Source of the DNA: an uncultured Rhodopila sp.
Lineage (GTDB): Bacteria > Pseudomonadota > Alphaproteobacteria > Acetobacterales > Acetobacteraceae
DNA: 64,000 bases
Reading direction: 5' to 3'
NCBI GenBank assembly: GCA_903932145.1
Contig: CAIZFE010000086.1
Span: 372,001-436,000, forward strand
This document shows, one piece after another, positions 18,133 to 26,962 of this stretch. A program made the translations under genes and the position numbers. Every line of letters begins with the position of its first letter. Positions within the stretch are counted from its first letter, which is position 1. Below the pieces are notes generated by a model. It ran no database searches. It saw nothing but the letters and a program-made list of their open reading frames with translations, and had not been told where the DNA came from.

Positions 18133-18990
18133 CTACTTCACGGCGCCGGCGGTCAGACCGCGCACGAAATATCGCCCACCCAGCAGATAGACCAGCAAGG
18201 TTGGCAAGGCGGCGATCATCACCGCCGCGCTCTGCACGCCGTGCTGTGGCACGTCGGCGACGGCGGCGGACAGCGCGATAAGCGCGGCGGTGACCGGCTG
18301 CTGCTGGCCGGTGGTGAAGGTCACGCCATACAGAAACTCATTCCAAATGTGCGTGAACTGCCAGATCACGGTGACGATCAAGATCGGCGGCGACAGCGGC
18401 AGCACAATGCGCCGGAAGATGCGAAAGAAGCCCGCGCCGTCGATGCGCGCGGCGCCGATCAGCTCCCGCGGGATGGCGATGTAGTAGTTGCGGCAAAACA
18501 ACGTGGTGAAGGACAGACCCTGAATGCTGTGGATCAACACCAGGCCCGTGAGCGTGTTGATCAGACCCACGTCGCGCAAGACAATCGTCCAGGGCAACAG
18601 CCGCATCTGCTGGGGCAGAAACAGGCCCAGTGTGACGACGCCATAGATCCAGCGATCGCCGGGAAACCGCCACAACGAGACAGCGTATCCGGCGACCGCG
18701 CCGAACACCGTCGAAATGATGGTCGCGGGAATCGACACCAGCGCCGAGTTCAGCATGTACGGCCGAATACCGGCGCAGGTCTGCGCCACGCAGAAATCGG
18801 CCCAGGCGGTGCGATAGTTGTCCCAGGCCCAATGCTCCGGCCAGCCAATCATCGAGGTCTGCACGATCTCCTCTGCCGTGCGCACAGAATTCAGCATGAC
18901 GACGGCGAGCGGCACCAGCCAGGCCGCGGCAAGCGACCACACCGCGAGATAGATCAAGATGCGGCCCGGCGTGAAGGTGGTGTCACGCAC
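18133..18990 (-). CDS. Sugar ABC transporter permease (MalG type)
   Basis: This is an inner-membrane permease of about 285 residues with six hydrophobic segments. The EAA loop appears as IPRELIGAARIDGAGFFRIFRRIVLPLSPP. A GTG at 18990 overlapping the upstream permease stop by eight bases is preferred, with GAGGC upstream. An in-frame ATG at 19014 is also possible and would add eight residues. It pairs with the MalF-type permease and the ATPase nine bases downstream. Confidence 0.9.
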   Translation of the reverse strand: MRDTTFTPGRILIYLAVWSLAAAWLVPLAVVMLNSVRTAEEIVQTSMIGWPEHWAWDNYRTAWADFCVAQTCAGIRPYMLNSALVSIPATIISTVFGAVAGYAVSLWRFPGDRWIYGVVTLGLFLPQQMRLLPWTIVLRDVGLINTLTGLVLIHSIQGLSFTTLFCRNYYIAIPRELIGAARIDGAGFFRIFRRIVLPLSPPILIVTVIWQFTHIWNEFLYGVTFTTGQQQPVTAALIALSAAVADVPQHGVQSAAVMIAALPTLLVYLLGGRYFVRGLTAGAVK

Positions 18991-19900
18991 GGGCGGCTTG
19001 CCTCGCCTGCACATGCCGCCACGCCGCGTAGGGCAGCAACACGGCCAGCAGGGTCAGCAGCATAAGAACCGCCGCCGCCGCACCGCGCCCGAGCAGGCCG
19101 CGCTGGAACATGAAGTCATAGACGACAAGCGCCGGCAGCAGTGTGGCGATTCCCGGCCCTCCGCCCGTCAGCGCTCGGACCAGATCAAAGGTGGTGATGG
19201 CGAACTGCAACTGGATCACGACGACCGTCACCGTGATCGGCCACAGGGTCGGCAAAATCACACGCCGGTACAGGCGGAACGGTCCGGCACCATCGATTTG
19301 CGCTGCCTTGATCAGATCCGTGTCCACCGAACGCAGGCCGGCGAGGAACAGGGCCATGCCGAAGCCGGCTGACTGCCAGACAGCGGCCATGACGATGGTC
19401 CAGATCGCCATGTCGCGATTGATCAACCAGTCGAACCGAAATGACATCCAGCCGAAGTCGTTGACGAACTTCTGGACCCCAACGCCGGGATTGAGCAGCC
19501 AGCTCCAGACCGTCCCGGTGACAACGAAAGAGACCGCCATCGGATACAGGAAGATCGACCGCAGCACGTTCTCGCCCCGGATGCGCTGGTCGAGCAGGAT
19601 CGCGAGACCCAGTCCGGTCAGCAGGCTCAACACGACGAAGGCACTGCCGAACAGCAACAGATTGTCGAACGCGATGCGCCAGTTCCGTGTCGCCAGGACC
19701 GCGGTGTAGTTGTGCAACCCCACCCATCCGAATTCAGGGAGCAGGGTTGACGGCGTAAACGACACCCAGAGCGTCCACAGTGAGAACGAAACGATATGGC
19801 CGGCCGCCAGCAGCAGCGGTAGCCAGATCGTCAGGTGCTCCGGCAGGCGGCGCACCAAGCCAAACACTTTTGGCCGTCGCGCCGCGGCGGTTTCGCTCAA
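18983..19900 (-). CDS. Sugar ABC transporter permease (MalF type)
   Basis: The 305-residue permease has six membrane helices and an EAA motif seen as DTDLIKAAQIDGAGPFRLYRRVILPTLWP. A TTG at 19900 overlaps the stop of the binding-protein gene (ATTGA), indicating coupled translation. The same frame stays open to 20365, but that part lies inside the binding-protein gene and is a shadow. The N-terminus, about 25 residues before the first helix, is polar (ETAAARRP), as expected. Confidence 0.9.
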   Translation of the reverse strand: MSETAAARRPKVFGLVRRLPEHLTIWLPLLLAAGHIVSFSLWTLWVSFTPSTLLPEFGWVGLHNYTAVLATRNWRIAFDNLLLFGSAFVVLSLLTGLGLAILLDQRIRGENVLRSIFLYPMAVSFVVTGTVWSWLLNPGVGVQKFVNDFGWMSFRFDWLINRDMAIWTIVMAAVWQSAGFGMALFLAGLRSVDTDLIKAAQIDGAGPFRLYRRVILPTLWPITVTVVVIQLQFAITTFDLVRALTGGGPGIATLLPALVVYDFMFQRGLLGRGAAAAVLMLLTLLAVLLPYAAWRHVQARQAARA

Positions 19901-21177
19901 TGCGAACCCTCGACCGCCTCGTTGAGGCGAGACGCGGCTTCGTCCGGCGTGATCGTCTTGTCCTTCACATATTCCGTGATCACATCGATCATCGCGGCCG
20001 TCACGCCGTTCTGCTGCGCCATGTTGTGCGCCAGGCTGAGTACGGCCTGGTTGCTGGCAACCGCCTCTTTCAGCGCGGCGGCGGTGCGGCGTTGGCCGTC
20101 CGACCACCCGGGGCCGGACAGATCGACATCGGTGCGGACCGGTATCGATCCTGTGATCTGCGAGTACATGGTCTGAATCGCCGGGTCCATGACCAGTTGC
20201 GCCATCAGCGCCTGGCCGGCCTGCAGATCGGCCTCTTTGCGCTGCCAGAATATGAACGCGTCGGCGTTCAACAGGAACACCGGCTTGCCGTTGTCGGTCG
20301 GACCCGGCGCGATGATGAAGTCGTCGAGCTTGTACCCCGCGTTGAGCAGCACGCCCTGCGCCCAACCGCCCTGGATCATCATGCCCATATCGCCGGCGAC
20401 GAACCGTTTCAGGTTGGTCGAAAAGTGTTGCGCGGCGGTGTTAGGATCCATCCAGTCGGCGATCTTGCGCACCTGAACGAAGGCGGCTTTCACCTCCGGG
20501 CCTTTCAGGGCCGTCTCGTCGAGGTTCATGATGGCGGCGCGGTACGCGGTGGGGCTGATGCCGGCGAGCGAGGCCTCGAATTTTTGGCCGTCGTCGGGGC
20601 GGGTTCCGCCGTTGGCGATCGGGTAGGTGACACCGGCCGCCTTCATTTTTGCGGCGAGCGCGTTGAAGTCCGCCCAGGTGACCGGGATCTGGTCGGCCTT
20701 GGCCTTGTCCATCGCCCGTTTCGACAGAAACAGCATGTTGGTGCTGTAGATCTGTAGTGGCAACGAAATCCAGTGGCCGCCGGGCTTATGCAATCGCGCG
20801 AGATCCGGCGCGACGACCTTTTCATAGCCGGCGGCGGCGACGATGGCGTCCAGATCGGTGGTGGCGGCGATCTTCGACCACGCCGCGATCTCCGGTCCCT
20901 TCAACTGCGAACAGGCCGGCGGATCGCCCGCCATGATCTGGGCGCGCAGTTTGTTCATCATCTCGGTGGTGAACCCGGGCACCGGTGAGTGCTGCCAGAT
21001 GCCGCCCTTTTCCTCAAATTTCTTGCCGAGGGCGGTGATCGCCGCTCCGTCGCTTCCCGATGTCCATTGTGAGATCACCGTGAGGCGCGGCTTCACCGCC
21101 TGGGCTCGGGATTGATGCGGGACGGCGAGCAGACCGGCGGTTCCGGCGAGAACGGTGCGGCGGCGAAGATTGGTCAT
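19897..21177 (-). CDS. Sugar ABC transporter substrate-binding protein (family 1)
   Basis: This exported binding protein of 426 residues has a twin-arginine-like signal: MTNLRRRTVLAGTAGLLA with cleavage after SRAQA. The body is typical of extracellular solute-binding family 1, with WTSGSDGAAITALGKKFEEKGG near the start and VAGDMGMMIQGGWAQG in the middle. The ATG at 21177 follows AGGGAAACGAACC. It captures the ligand for the two permeases. The neighbouring HpcH/HpaI aldolase suggests that the ligand, or a product of it, is a sugar acid or polyol, but this is inference. Confidence 0.92.
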   Translation of the reverse strand: MTNLRRRTVLAGTAGLLAVPHQSRAQAVKPRLTVISQWTSGSDGAAITALGKKFEEKGGIWQHSPVPGFTTEMMNKLRAQIMAGDPPACSQLKGPEIAAWSKIAATTDLDAIVAAAGYEKVVAPDLARLHKPGGHWISLPLQIYSTNMLFLSKRAMDKAKADQIPVTWADFNALAAKMKAAGVTYPIANGGTRPDDGQKFEASLAGISPTAYRAAIMNLDETALKGPEVKAAFVQVRKIADWMDPNTAAQHFSTNLKRFVAGDMGMMIQGGWAQGVLLNAGYKLDDFIIAPGPTDNGKPVFLLNADAFIFWQRKEADLQAGQALMAQLVMDPAIQTMYSQITGSIPVRTDVDLSGPGWSDGQRRTAAALKEAVASNQAVLSLAHNMAQQNGVTAAMIDVITEYVKDKTITPDEAASRLNEAVEGSH

Positions 21178-21332
21178 TGGTTCGTTTCCCTGGTTCCGGC
21201 GTAGCGGGGGTCGAAGCAGGCAGCAGGCGGTTTTACGTTCGGACAACAAATCCACTGACCGGTCGTGGCCTTCGCGGTGGGCGCGACCGCCCCGGTTCGC
21301 GCCCACCGCCTCAGCGCCGAACGCCGCTTTCC

Positions 21333-22100
21333 TCAGGCCGTTTTGGATTTAAGCTCGTCGAGTTGCGCCCGCGCGCCGGCGGCCATGCAGGACGCATCGG
21401 ACGTCAGCATCACCATGTCGAAGCCGCGCTTGACCGCGCCCGCCGCGAACGGCGCGGCGGCACAATGCATGACGCACTTGATGCCGTGCTTATGCGCGAC
21501 TTCCAGGATTTTATCGCAGGTGGCGAGATGCAGCGGGTCGGGATTATCGGCGCGCGGGACCATACCCAGGGCGAACGACAGATCGGCCGGCCCGATATAG
21601 ACGGCATCGAGGCCGGGCGTGGCGCAGATGGCATCGAGGTTGGCGATGCCCTCTTTCGTCTCGATCATGGCCATAATGATGATTTCGTCGTTGGCGTTCG
21701 CCACGTAGTCGGCGCCGCTGTAGTGCACGGCGCGCACGGGGCCGTTGGAGCGCATGCCTGTGGGCGGATAGCGGCACGCGGCCACCGCCTTGGCGGCTTC
21801 CTCGGCGTTGTTGACCAGGGGCACGATGATGCACATCGCGCCAAGGTCGAGCGCTTTCATGATGGTCGCCGGCTCATTCCACGCGACCCGCACGACCGGG
21901 ACGGTGTCGGTTTGCGAGATCGCCTGCAGCATCGGCAGGACGTCGCCCATTTCGGCGGTGCCGTGCTGCAGGTCGATGCACAAGGCATCGAAGCCCTGGC
22001 GCGCCATGACCTCGGCGGTGAACCCGTGCGACACGGAGAGCCAGCCCAACGTCGCGCATTTTCCGTCGCGCCACATCTGTTTGATTCGGTTCGGTCGCAT
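21333..22100 (-). CDS. HpcH/HpaI-family aldolase
   Basis: The 255-residue class II pyruvate aldolase has ALCIDLQHGTAEMGD (near residue 40), VPVVRVAWNEP (near 67), MAMIETKEGIANLD (metal-binding Glu, near 144) and AVYIGPADLSFALG (metal-binding Asp, near 168). Members cleave 4-hydroxy-2-oxo acids such as 2-keto-3-deoxy sugar acids to pyruvate and an aldehyde. It is the first gene of the importer operon, 155 bases before the binding protein, and so may process the imported compound. The ATG follows GGGGAACGACC. Confidence 0.9.
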   Translation of the reverse strand: MRPNRIKQMWRDGKCATLGWLSVSHGFTAEVMARQGFDALCIDLQHGTAEMGDVLPMLQAISQTDTVPVVRVAWNEPATIMKALDLGAMCIIVPLVNNAEEAAKAVAACRYPPTGMRSNGPVRAVHYSGADYVANANDEIIIMAMIETKEGIANLDAICATPGLDAVYIGPADLSFALGMVPRADNPDPLHLATCDKILEVAHKHGIKCVMHCAAAPFAAGAVKRGFDMVMLTSDASCMAAGARAQLDELKSKTA

Positions 22101-22817
22101 GGTCGTTCCCCGTTGTCGTTCGTTGATCCCGGGGACAGATTACTCGCGATCCCTCTCAAACTCAAACGCGCGGCCTGCAAGAAGGGAAGCGCCGGCCCGG
22201 GCTTTCGCCATCAGGCCGAAGCCGCCGGCAGCCGGCGCCCCCCTGAACCTGTCCGGCACCAGGGCAATTGCATTTCAAATACTGGTCCTGCGACGGCACA
22301 TTATGAAGCGGCCGAAGGAGGCATTTTTTGAAGGTGGATGAACGCGACCGGACCCAACCGGAACGTTTTGGCCGGCAAACCGCGACCGGACAGCAGCTTC
22401 GGTCTTAATCTCACTACGGATTGGGCAACCGAATGTTGGTGGATACGGCCCCGGTGCGCTCGGTGTCGGGGCGGCATCTGGCCGATCTACCGGTCAAAGA
22501 ATCAATGATATCAAGGATGAAAAATGATAAGAGTCGGGGGCGAGCGGCTGCGTAGCTAAGGTTCGAACGTCTGCGATCATTTCGGCACACGAGCGGAGAG
22601 CGGTGCCGGTCATCATTTGCCATCCTTGATATCATTGATTCTTGATTACTTGATTGCTTGCCGATCGCGGCCCACGCTTCTGATTGGAACACGCCTCTCG
22701 GCAAGTGGCCCGGGGACACGATCCCCGGCAGGGTTGAACTCTTAAATGCGATAGCCCAGTGGCCGTCGCACGTCGTCCTCGACGCTTACGGGCAATCCGT
22801 GCGAATCTGTCACCGAA
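22101..22817. other. 717-base gene-poor stretch with inverted repeat
   Basis: No well-supported gene was found between the aldolase gene and the DNA methyltransferase. The stretch contains the aldolase promoter side at its left, short unsupported frames and the long inverted repeat at 22498-22642. A GGTTCGAAC at 22560-22568 is not part of a tRNA cloverleaf. The composition and lack of genes suggest a decayed or mobile-element-derived junction. Confidence 0.5.
22498..22642. repeat. 145-bp unit with 31-bp terminal inverted repeats
   Basis: Bases 22498-22528 are repeated inverted at 22612-22642. The outer 22 bases match perfectly (both contain GATATC), then two mismatches, then AAATGAT matches again. 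The arms are separated by 83 bases with no gene. The unit resembles a small non-autonomous inverted-repeat element or could form a long RNA stem. No target duplication is evident. Confidence 0.7.
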
Positions 22818-24065
22818 ATGTCGGAAATCGCCGTAAGTCCCTGGTCTGTTGCGGATTTCTTCTCGTGCGGAGGTGGCACGAGTGCCGGATTCGCGCGGCG
22901 TCCGGAGTTCCGCATCGTCGGCGCCGTCGATCTTGAACTGGCCAAGCCATCCGGCGGCGAGGGCGCGTCGGACTGTAACGCCACCTACCAGGCGAACCAC
23001 GCGGTTACCCCGATGAACCGTGACATGATGATTTTTGCGCCCGGGGAATTCGCCCGGGCGGCCGGGATCAAGCCCGGCGACCTCAATGTGATGATCTCGT
23101 GTGCCCCGTGCACCCATCTGTCGCGCGCCAATCCGAATAATCATCTCGAAGACCGGCCGGAAAATTCGCTGATTGGCCGCAGCGGCGAGTTCGTTACGCA
23201 TCTGCTGCCAGAGATCTTCTTTATGGAGAACGCCCGTGAGTTGATCATGGGCAACTACAAACATCACCATACCGCGCTGGTGAAGCAGCTAACGCAGGCC
23301 GGTTATCAGGTCCGCTCGGAGATCCATTGTCTTGACCGCTTCGGCCTGCCCCAGGTGCGGGAGCGCGCGCTTGTGGTGGCCTCCCGGATTGGCGCGGTGC
23401 GCACGCTTGAGGATTTGTGGGAAGGATGGTCGATCCGTCCAGAAGCCGTAACGGTTCGCTCGGCCCTGGCACGTCTCGCCGTATGGAAAGCGGACCATAC
23501 CGACGATCTCGAAGGGGATGTTTACCCGGGCATGGGGCCGGCGGTGCTGCAACGGCTGGAGGCAACGCCTCATGACGGGGGCGGCTGGGTCGATGTCGCG
23601 CGTGACGCGACCACACGGGGGCTGCTGACCAGGGATTGCCTGCGTCGCTGGACGTCGGGCGATCTCGGTTCGCATCCGGACGTGTACGGACGCATGGCCT
23701 GGAACAAGCCGGCGCCCACGATCAAGCGGGAGTGTGCCCATATCGGCAACGGCCGCTACGCCCACCCGGAGGAAGACCGGCTTCTGACGGTTCGGGAAAT
23801 GGCGACTTTGCAGGGTTTTCCGTTCGATTACCGCTTTCCGGCGCGGGCGGTTTCGAACCGTTATCGCCACATTGGCGATGCGGTGCCGCCGATCATCGCC
23901 TATCAAATGGCGGCCTTGGCCAAGTGGATGCAAACCGGGGTGCGACCGGAGCCGATGGATTGTGTGATGCCTGATACGGCGCTACGGATTGAAGACATTG
24001 TTCCGTCGTCTCGCGAAGAGATGAGCGGACGCTCGGGGACCAGTGGGCATGCATACAGTCCATAA
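22818..24065 (+). CDS. DNA (cytosine-5) methyltransferase, solitary
   Basis: The 415-residue enzyme shows the C5 motif order: motif I ADFFSCGGGTSAGF (near residue 12), motif IV SCAPCTHLS with the catalytic Cys (near 95), motif VI FMENARELI (near 138), motif VIII VRERALVVASR (near 180), motif IX PAPTIKRE (near 300) and motif X NRYRHIGDAVPPIIAYQMA (near 350). It methylates cytosine in a sequence defined by the region between VIII and IX. No restriction endonuclease is adjacent, so it is an orphan or regulatory enzyme in this window. The ribosome site before the ATG is weak. Two very small membrane-protein genes overlap its 3' end. Confidence 0.92.
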   Translation: MSEIAVSPWSVADFFSCGGGTSAGFARRPEFRIVGAVDLELAKPSGGEGASDCNATYQANHAVTPMNRDMMIFAPGEFARAAGIKPGDLNVMISCAPCTHLSRANPNNHLEDRPENSLIGRSGEFVTHLLPEIFFMENARELIMGNYKHHHTALVKQLTQAGYQVRSEIHCLDRFGLPQVRERALVVASRIGAVRTLEDLWEGWSIRPEAVTVRSALARLAVWKADHTDDLEGDVYPGMGPAVLQRLEATPHDGGGWVDVARDATTRGLLTRDCLRRWTSGDLGSHPDVYGRMAWNKPAPTIKRECAHIGNGRYAHPEEDRLLTVREMATLQGFPFDYRFPARAVSNRYRHIGDAVPPIIAYQMAALAKWMQTGVRPEPMDCVMPDTALRIEDIVPSSREEMSGRSGTSGHAYSP

Positions 24066-24258
24066 TGCCCGTGTCCAGTTGCTCGCGACGATGGTCAACA
24101 ACATTGCGGTGGCGTTCGTGGTGGCTGGCTTTGTTGCGCCCGCCGTGACCGGGCAGTTGCCGGATGCCGGTCGAGCGGTGGTGACACTGGCTTGGATCGG
24201 GACCGGCATTGCATTACATTTTATCGCGCATCTGGTGCTCGGGAGGCTCCGGCAATGA
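24049..24258 (+). CDS. 69-residue two-helix membrane protein overlapping the methyltransferase
   Basis: An ATG at 24049 lies inside the last codons of the methyltransferase gene (17-base overlap). The product has two hydrophobic helices (NNIAVAFVVAGFVAP near residues 17-31 and AVVTLAWIGTGIALHFIAHLVLG near 43-65). An in-frame GTG lies six bases earlier. No family was recognised. The overlaps on both sides indicate translational coupling with the methyltransferase and with the next micro-gene. Confidence 0.65.
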   Translation: MHTVHNARVQLLATMVNNIAVAFVVAGFVAPAVTGQLPDAGRAVVTLAWIGTGIALHFIAHLVLGRLRQ

Positions 24259-24353
24259 CATGGGATCAGATCGTGGTTTGGCTGATAGTACCGGCGGTCG
24301 GGGCCATCGTTATCGGGGGCGGGGCGATATGGCTGTCGCGGTATATTCCGTAG
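24255..24353 (+). CDS. 32-residue single-helix membrane micro-protein
   Basis: The ATG at 24255 overlaps the previous stop (ATGA). It encodes 32 residues: a short polar start MTWDQ, one hydrophobic helix (VVWLIVPAVGAIVIGGGAIWL) and a basic end SRYIP. It is too short for ordinary gene finding, but the coupling and the clean transmembrane pattern argue that it is translated. Function is unknown. Confidence 0.5.
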   Translation: MTWDQIVVWLIVPAVGAIVIGGGAIWLSRYIP

Positions 24354-24459
24354 ATGAGCAGTGGTAGCGTGACTCAATTCGCTCACCGCAACATTTTGTT
24401 GTTATTTGGATACTGACTGTAATCCCGAATGGCATGGTCGGGTTCGCCTTGCGATGACC

Positions 24460-25221
24460 TTACCAATCCATATGCGCCAGCACATTCTCCACCGGCCAAC
24501 TGGAAATCCGCATCACCCCATCCAACGGCCGGTCCATTTCCAAAATCAGGAAGATCGAGCCGCCGATCGCCAGCGAGCAAATCAGGAACGCCGCCACCAC
24601 CGTCCCATTGCGGGGCGCATTCAGGCCGAAACTGGCGAAAATCACGGTGACCCAAGACACCAGCACCAGCAGCACGACCCGCTGCACGCTGGGTCCCTGT
24701 TGCTCGATCAGCAGCCAGCGCTGACGCAGCAGGTTCATGTTGATCGTTACCGCCTGCACCTGTAGCGCCTCTTGCCCCTTATCCACCGGCTTCAGGGCTC
24801 GGATCGACTCGCGGACATGCTCCAGCAGCACCCGGGTTTTTTCGTCGTCGTCGATGGCGACGTGTTTGCCGTCTTGCGGCCAGCCCTCGGCCAGGAAGCC
24901 CCGCGTGTAGTCGCGCAGCAAATCCCGCGGCACCGACGCGACCCCGCCGTAGTCGCGCAGCGTCTCGTTCAGCAGCGCCAACTCGGCGGCGTAGTTTCGA
25001 ATGGCCTGATCGGTCGAATCGTATGACGTCTTGGCCGTCGCAATCAGCAAACCGAGCACCAGGGATGCCAGGACGGACAGCATGCCGACGCCGAGTTTGA
25101 TGACGTCTTGCGTCTCGCGTGTCAGATGCTCGCGGGGCAGGAGGCGGTGCAGAAACAACCCGCCGACGCCGCCCGCGAAGATGCAGCCGGCAACCAGCAG
25201 GCTGATGCCGATGCTGTTCAT
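24460..25221 (-). CDS. DUF4239-family membrane protein (bestrophin-like domain)
   Basis: The 253-residue protein has two membrane segments at the N-terminus, a helical soluble middle and two membrane segments at the C-terminus. The family pattern TRETQDVIKLGVGMLSVLASLVLGLLIATAK occurs near residues 35-65, and VSWVTVIFASFGLNAPRNGTV near 200-220. Members are uncharacterised and resemble bestrophin channels in topology. The start is uncertain: ATG at 25221 has no clear ribosome site and a GTG fifteen bases upstream is an alternative. Confidence 0.75.
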   Translation of the reverse strand: MNSIGISLLVAGCIFAGGVGGLFLHRLLPREHLTRETQDVIKLGVGMLSVLASLVLGLLIATAKTSYDSTDQAIRNYAAELALLNETLRDYGGVASVPRDLLRDYTRGFLAEGWPQDGKHVAIDDDEKTRVLLEHVRESIRALKPVDKGQEALQVQAVTINMNLLRQRWLLIEQQGPSVQRVVLLVLVSWVTVIFASFGLNAPRNGTVVAAFLICSLAIGGSIFLILEMDRPLDGVMRISSWPVENVLAHMDW

Positions 25222-25457
25222 GGGCTGATCACGCACGTCGATGCCCCGGGCGGGTGGTCCCGGGTTTCCCGGTGGTGTGACCTTGCCAGCGTCCGTCGAA
25301 TGGATTGAAGTCTTATGCTCTGCATCGCCACTCCATACTCCATCCTGAGCGATCACGCGACCGCACAGGGAACGCCGTCAGCCTACCCGCCAATGCGCGG
25401 GATCAAATCCAACAGGCCGCTACAGCCGAACACCGGTCGACCACGAGGTATCCGCAA

Positions 25458-25646
25458 ATGCCGATCCAGCGAGAATGTGGGCGCGACGCATCCGAATGTA
25501 TCGTTTATGTCTTCACAGCCCCGGAATTACAGGGTGAACGGGCCGGCATACTTGTGCGCGAAGACGACGAAACCGAGGAACGCTATGCAAGTCGAGTTGA
25601 AACCCTGCTGACCCTGCTGGGCATCGGCTGGCATCCGCCTGCATGA
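25458..25646 (+). CDS. Possible 62-residue acidic protein
   Basis: A short frame from ATG 25458 encodes a protein-like sequence with ECIVYVFTAPELQGERAGIL and REDDETEERYASRVETLLTLL. No family was recognised, and the ribosome site is poor. It lies between the divergent DUF4239 gene and the next plus-strand gene. It could be real or chance. Confidence 0.35.
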   Translation: MPIQRECGRDASECIVYVFTAPELQGERAGILVREDDETEERYASRVETLLTLLGIGWHPPA

Positions 25647-25764
25647 TCCGTCCTTCCGGGACCGCCGCCCTCTGTCCTCCGGGTCATTGGAGAGGAAATA
25701 AATCTTGACAGAATGATGTGAACAAAGATAGAACTTGCGGCCACATCATCGAAGGCCGGGCGGC

Positions 25765-26559
25765 ATGAGCAAGACTGTGACACACCCCAATCCAGCCACC
25801 GGGGGCGTAACCGGCCTTCTGGTCACCATGATCATCACCTTCCTGGCGCCGATGTTTCTGGCCGACAGCGGCGGTGACGTTGCCATCGCGCGCATGGCGG
25901 CGGCGCAAACCCTGAATGTCTATTGTGCACGAAACGACGAGGAGATGATCTCGATCGCGCAGATCATTGCGTTCGGTTTCGCCGCCCTGATGTCGCTCAG
26001 CCGGGCGATGGAGGACGACGTGTCCGTGGTGATGATGCTGCGCCTGCATGGCAACGCCAATGCGTGCAACCGTTCCGCCGAACATAACCGGCGCGCGCTG
26101 CGCGACAGCCGGGCGCGGGTGATCGTTGCGCCCGCCCCGGTCGTGCCGGATGTGCCGGACGATGACTACGACCAGACAGAATTGAACGCCGTCGTGGCCT
26201 CGGCTTTGGAACGCACCGGACAAGCTGCGCCGGCACAGCAGGCGCCGGTCCAACCGGTCGAAACTCCGGCCCCCGCGGCGCCGGTTGCCAGCCCGAACGC
26301 CGCTGTTATGCCGGCACTGTCGGTCACCGCGACCGCTGAACGGCAAAATCAGGTCACCTGGGCCACCGGAATGGCTCTGGTAGCGGCGCAATATGCGGCC
26401 GATTTGCCCAATCTTTCGCCCCGGGAACGGAGTGAGAATGCGGTATGGGCAGAGGCGCTGAGTACCTGTGCGCACGAGTTGATGGACGGGAAGGCCGCAC
26501 CGCGTCCAAGGCCGGGCGACCTGGCCGGACTCATCGGGCGTCCAGCGGCGCAATCGTGA
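25765..26559 (+). CDS. Hypothetical membrane protein with Pro/Ala-rich tail
   Basis: The 264-residue protein begins MSKTVTHPNPATGGV and has two hydrophobic stretches (near residues 15-33 and 65-80). A polar region rich in charged residues follows, then a Pro-Ala-Gln linker (APAQQAPVQPVETPAPAAPV). The C-terminus has TWATGMALVAAQYAADLPNLSPRERSENAVWAEAL. The start chosen removes ten residues of the open frame that have no support. No family was recognised. A membrane anchor with a flexible linker is what can be seen. Confidence 0.6.
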   Translation: MSKTVTHPNPATGGVTGLLVTMIITFLAPMFLADSGGDVAIARMAAAQTLNVYCARNDEEMISIAQIIAFGFAALMSLSRAMEDDVSVVMMLRLHGNANACNRSAEHNRRALRDSRARVIVAPAPVVPDVPDDDYDQTELNAVVASALERTGQAAPAQQAPVQPVETPAPAAPVASPNAAVMPALSVTATAERQNQVTWATGMALVAAQYAADLPNLSPRERSENAVWAEALSTCAHELMDGKAAPRPRPGDLAGLIGRPAAQS

Positions 26560-26595
26560 CAAATTCGGTCCAAATTGCAGCCCCGGTATGCGTGG

Positions 26596-26856
26596 TCAGT
26601 CTTCAATAGTCTCTCGGCCGACATCCGGGTCCCGGTCGTAGACGCTGGCATACTGCGCCCGCCATTCCCGCGGTGATTTCCCGGCAAACAGTTCTTCCGT
26701 CGTGTAGCGCGGTTTGGCGCACCGAATGACGATCGGCTCCGGTTCGGATGCGACCTCGACCCCGTCGCCTGCGTTGGAGATTTCATTGGGAAAGCGACGG
26801 GCCAGACTCTTGCCCCGGCGTCCGACGATGACATGAGCCGTGGATGCGGTCCAAAC
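26596..26856 (-). CDS. Orphan MazE/AbrB-like antitoxin, possibly decayed at its start
   Basis: The C-terminal 70 residues match MazE-type antitoxins: GRRGKSLARRFPNEI (swapped-hairpin AbrB fold), IVIRCAKPRYTTEELFAG and the terminal DVGRETI that binds the toxin. The frame is open far upstream, but the first plausible start is a TTG at 26856, giving 86 residues. There is no ATG or GTG near the expected position. No MazF-like toxin follows: the next gene, on the other strand, ends 36 bases away. It is probably a relic or a lone antitoxin. Confidence 0.6.
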   Translation of the reverse strand, partial: VWTASTAHVIVGRRGKSLARRFPNEISNAGDGVEVASEPEPIVIRCAKPRYTTEELFAGKSPREWRAQYASVYDRDPDVGRETIED

Positions 26857-26962
26857 CCGAACAGAGACAGTCTCAACGTATCGCAACCCCGTGGCAATCC
26901 AAAGGGCTTCCCCGACCGCCACATTCCGCGCCAATATCCTGCCAGAAACCCGGGAGGTCCGC

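Noticed and set aside
18088-19065. 325-codon open frame on the plus strand
   Set aside because: Antisense to the ABC permeases; no coding character.
22540-22600. tRNA gene suggested by GGTTCGAAC
   Set aside because: No acceptor stem or cloverleaf can be folded around it.
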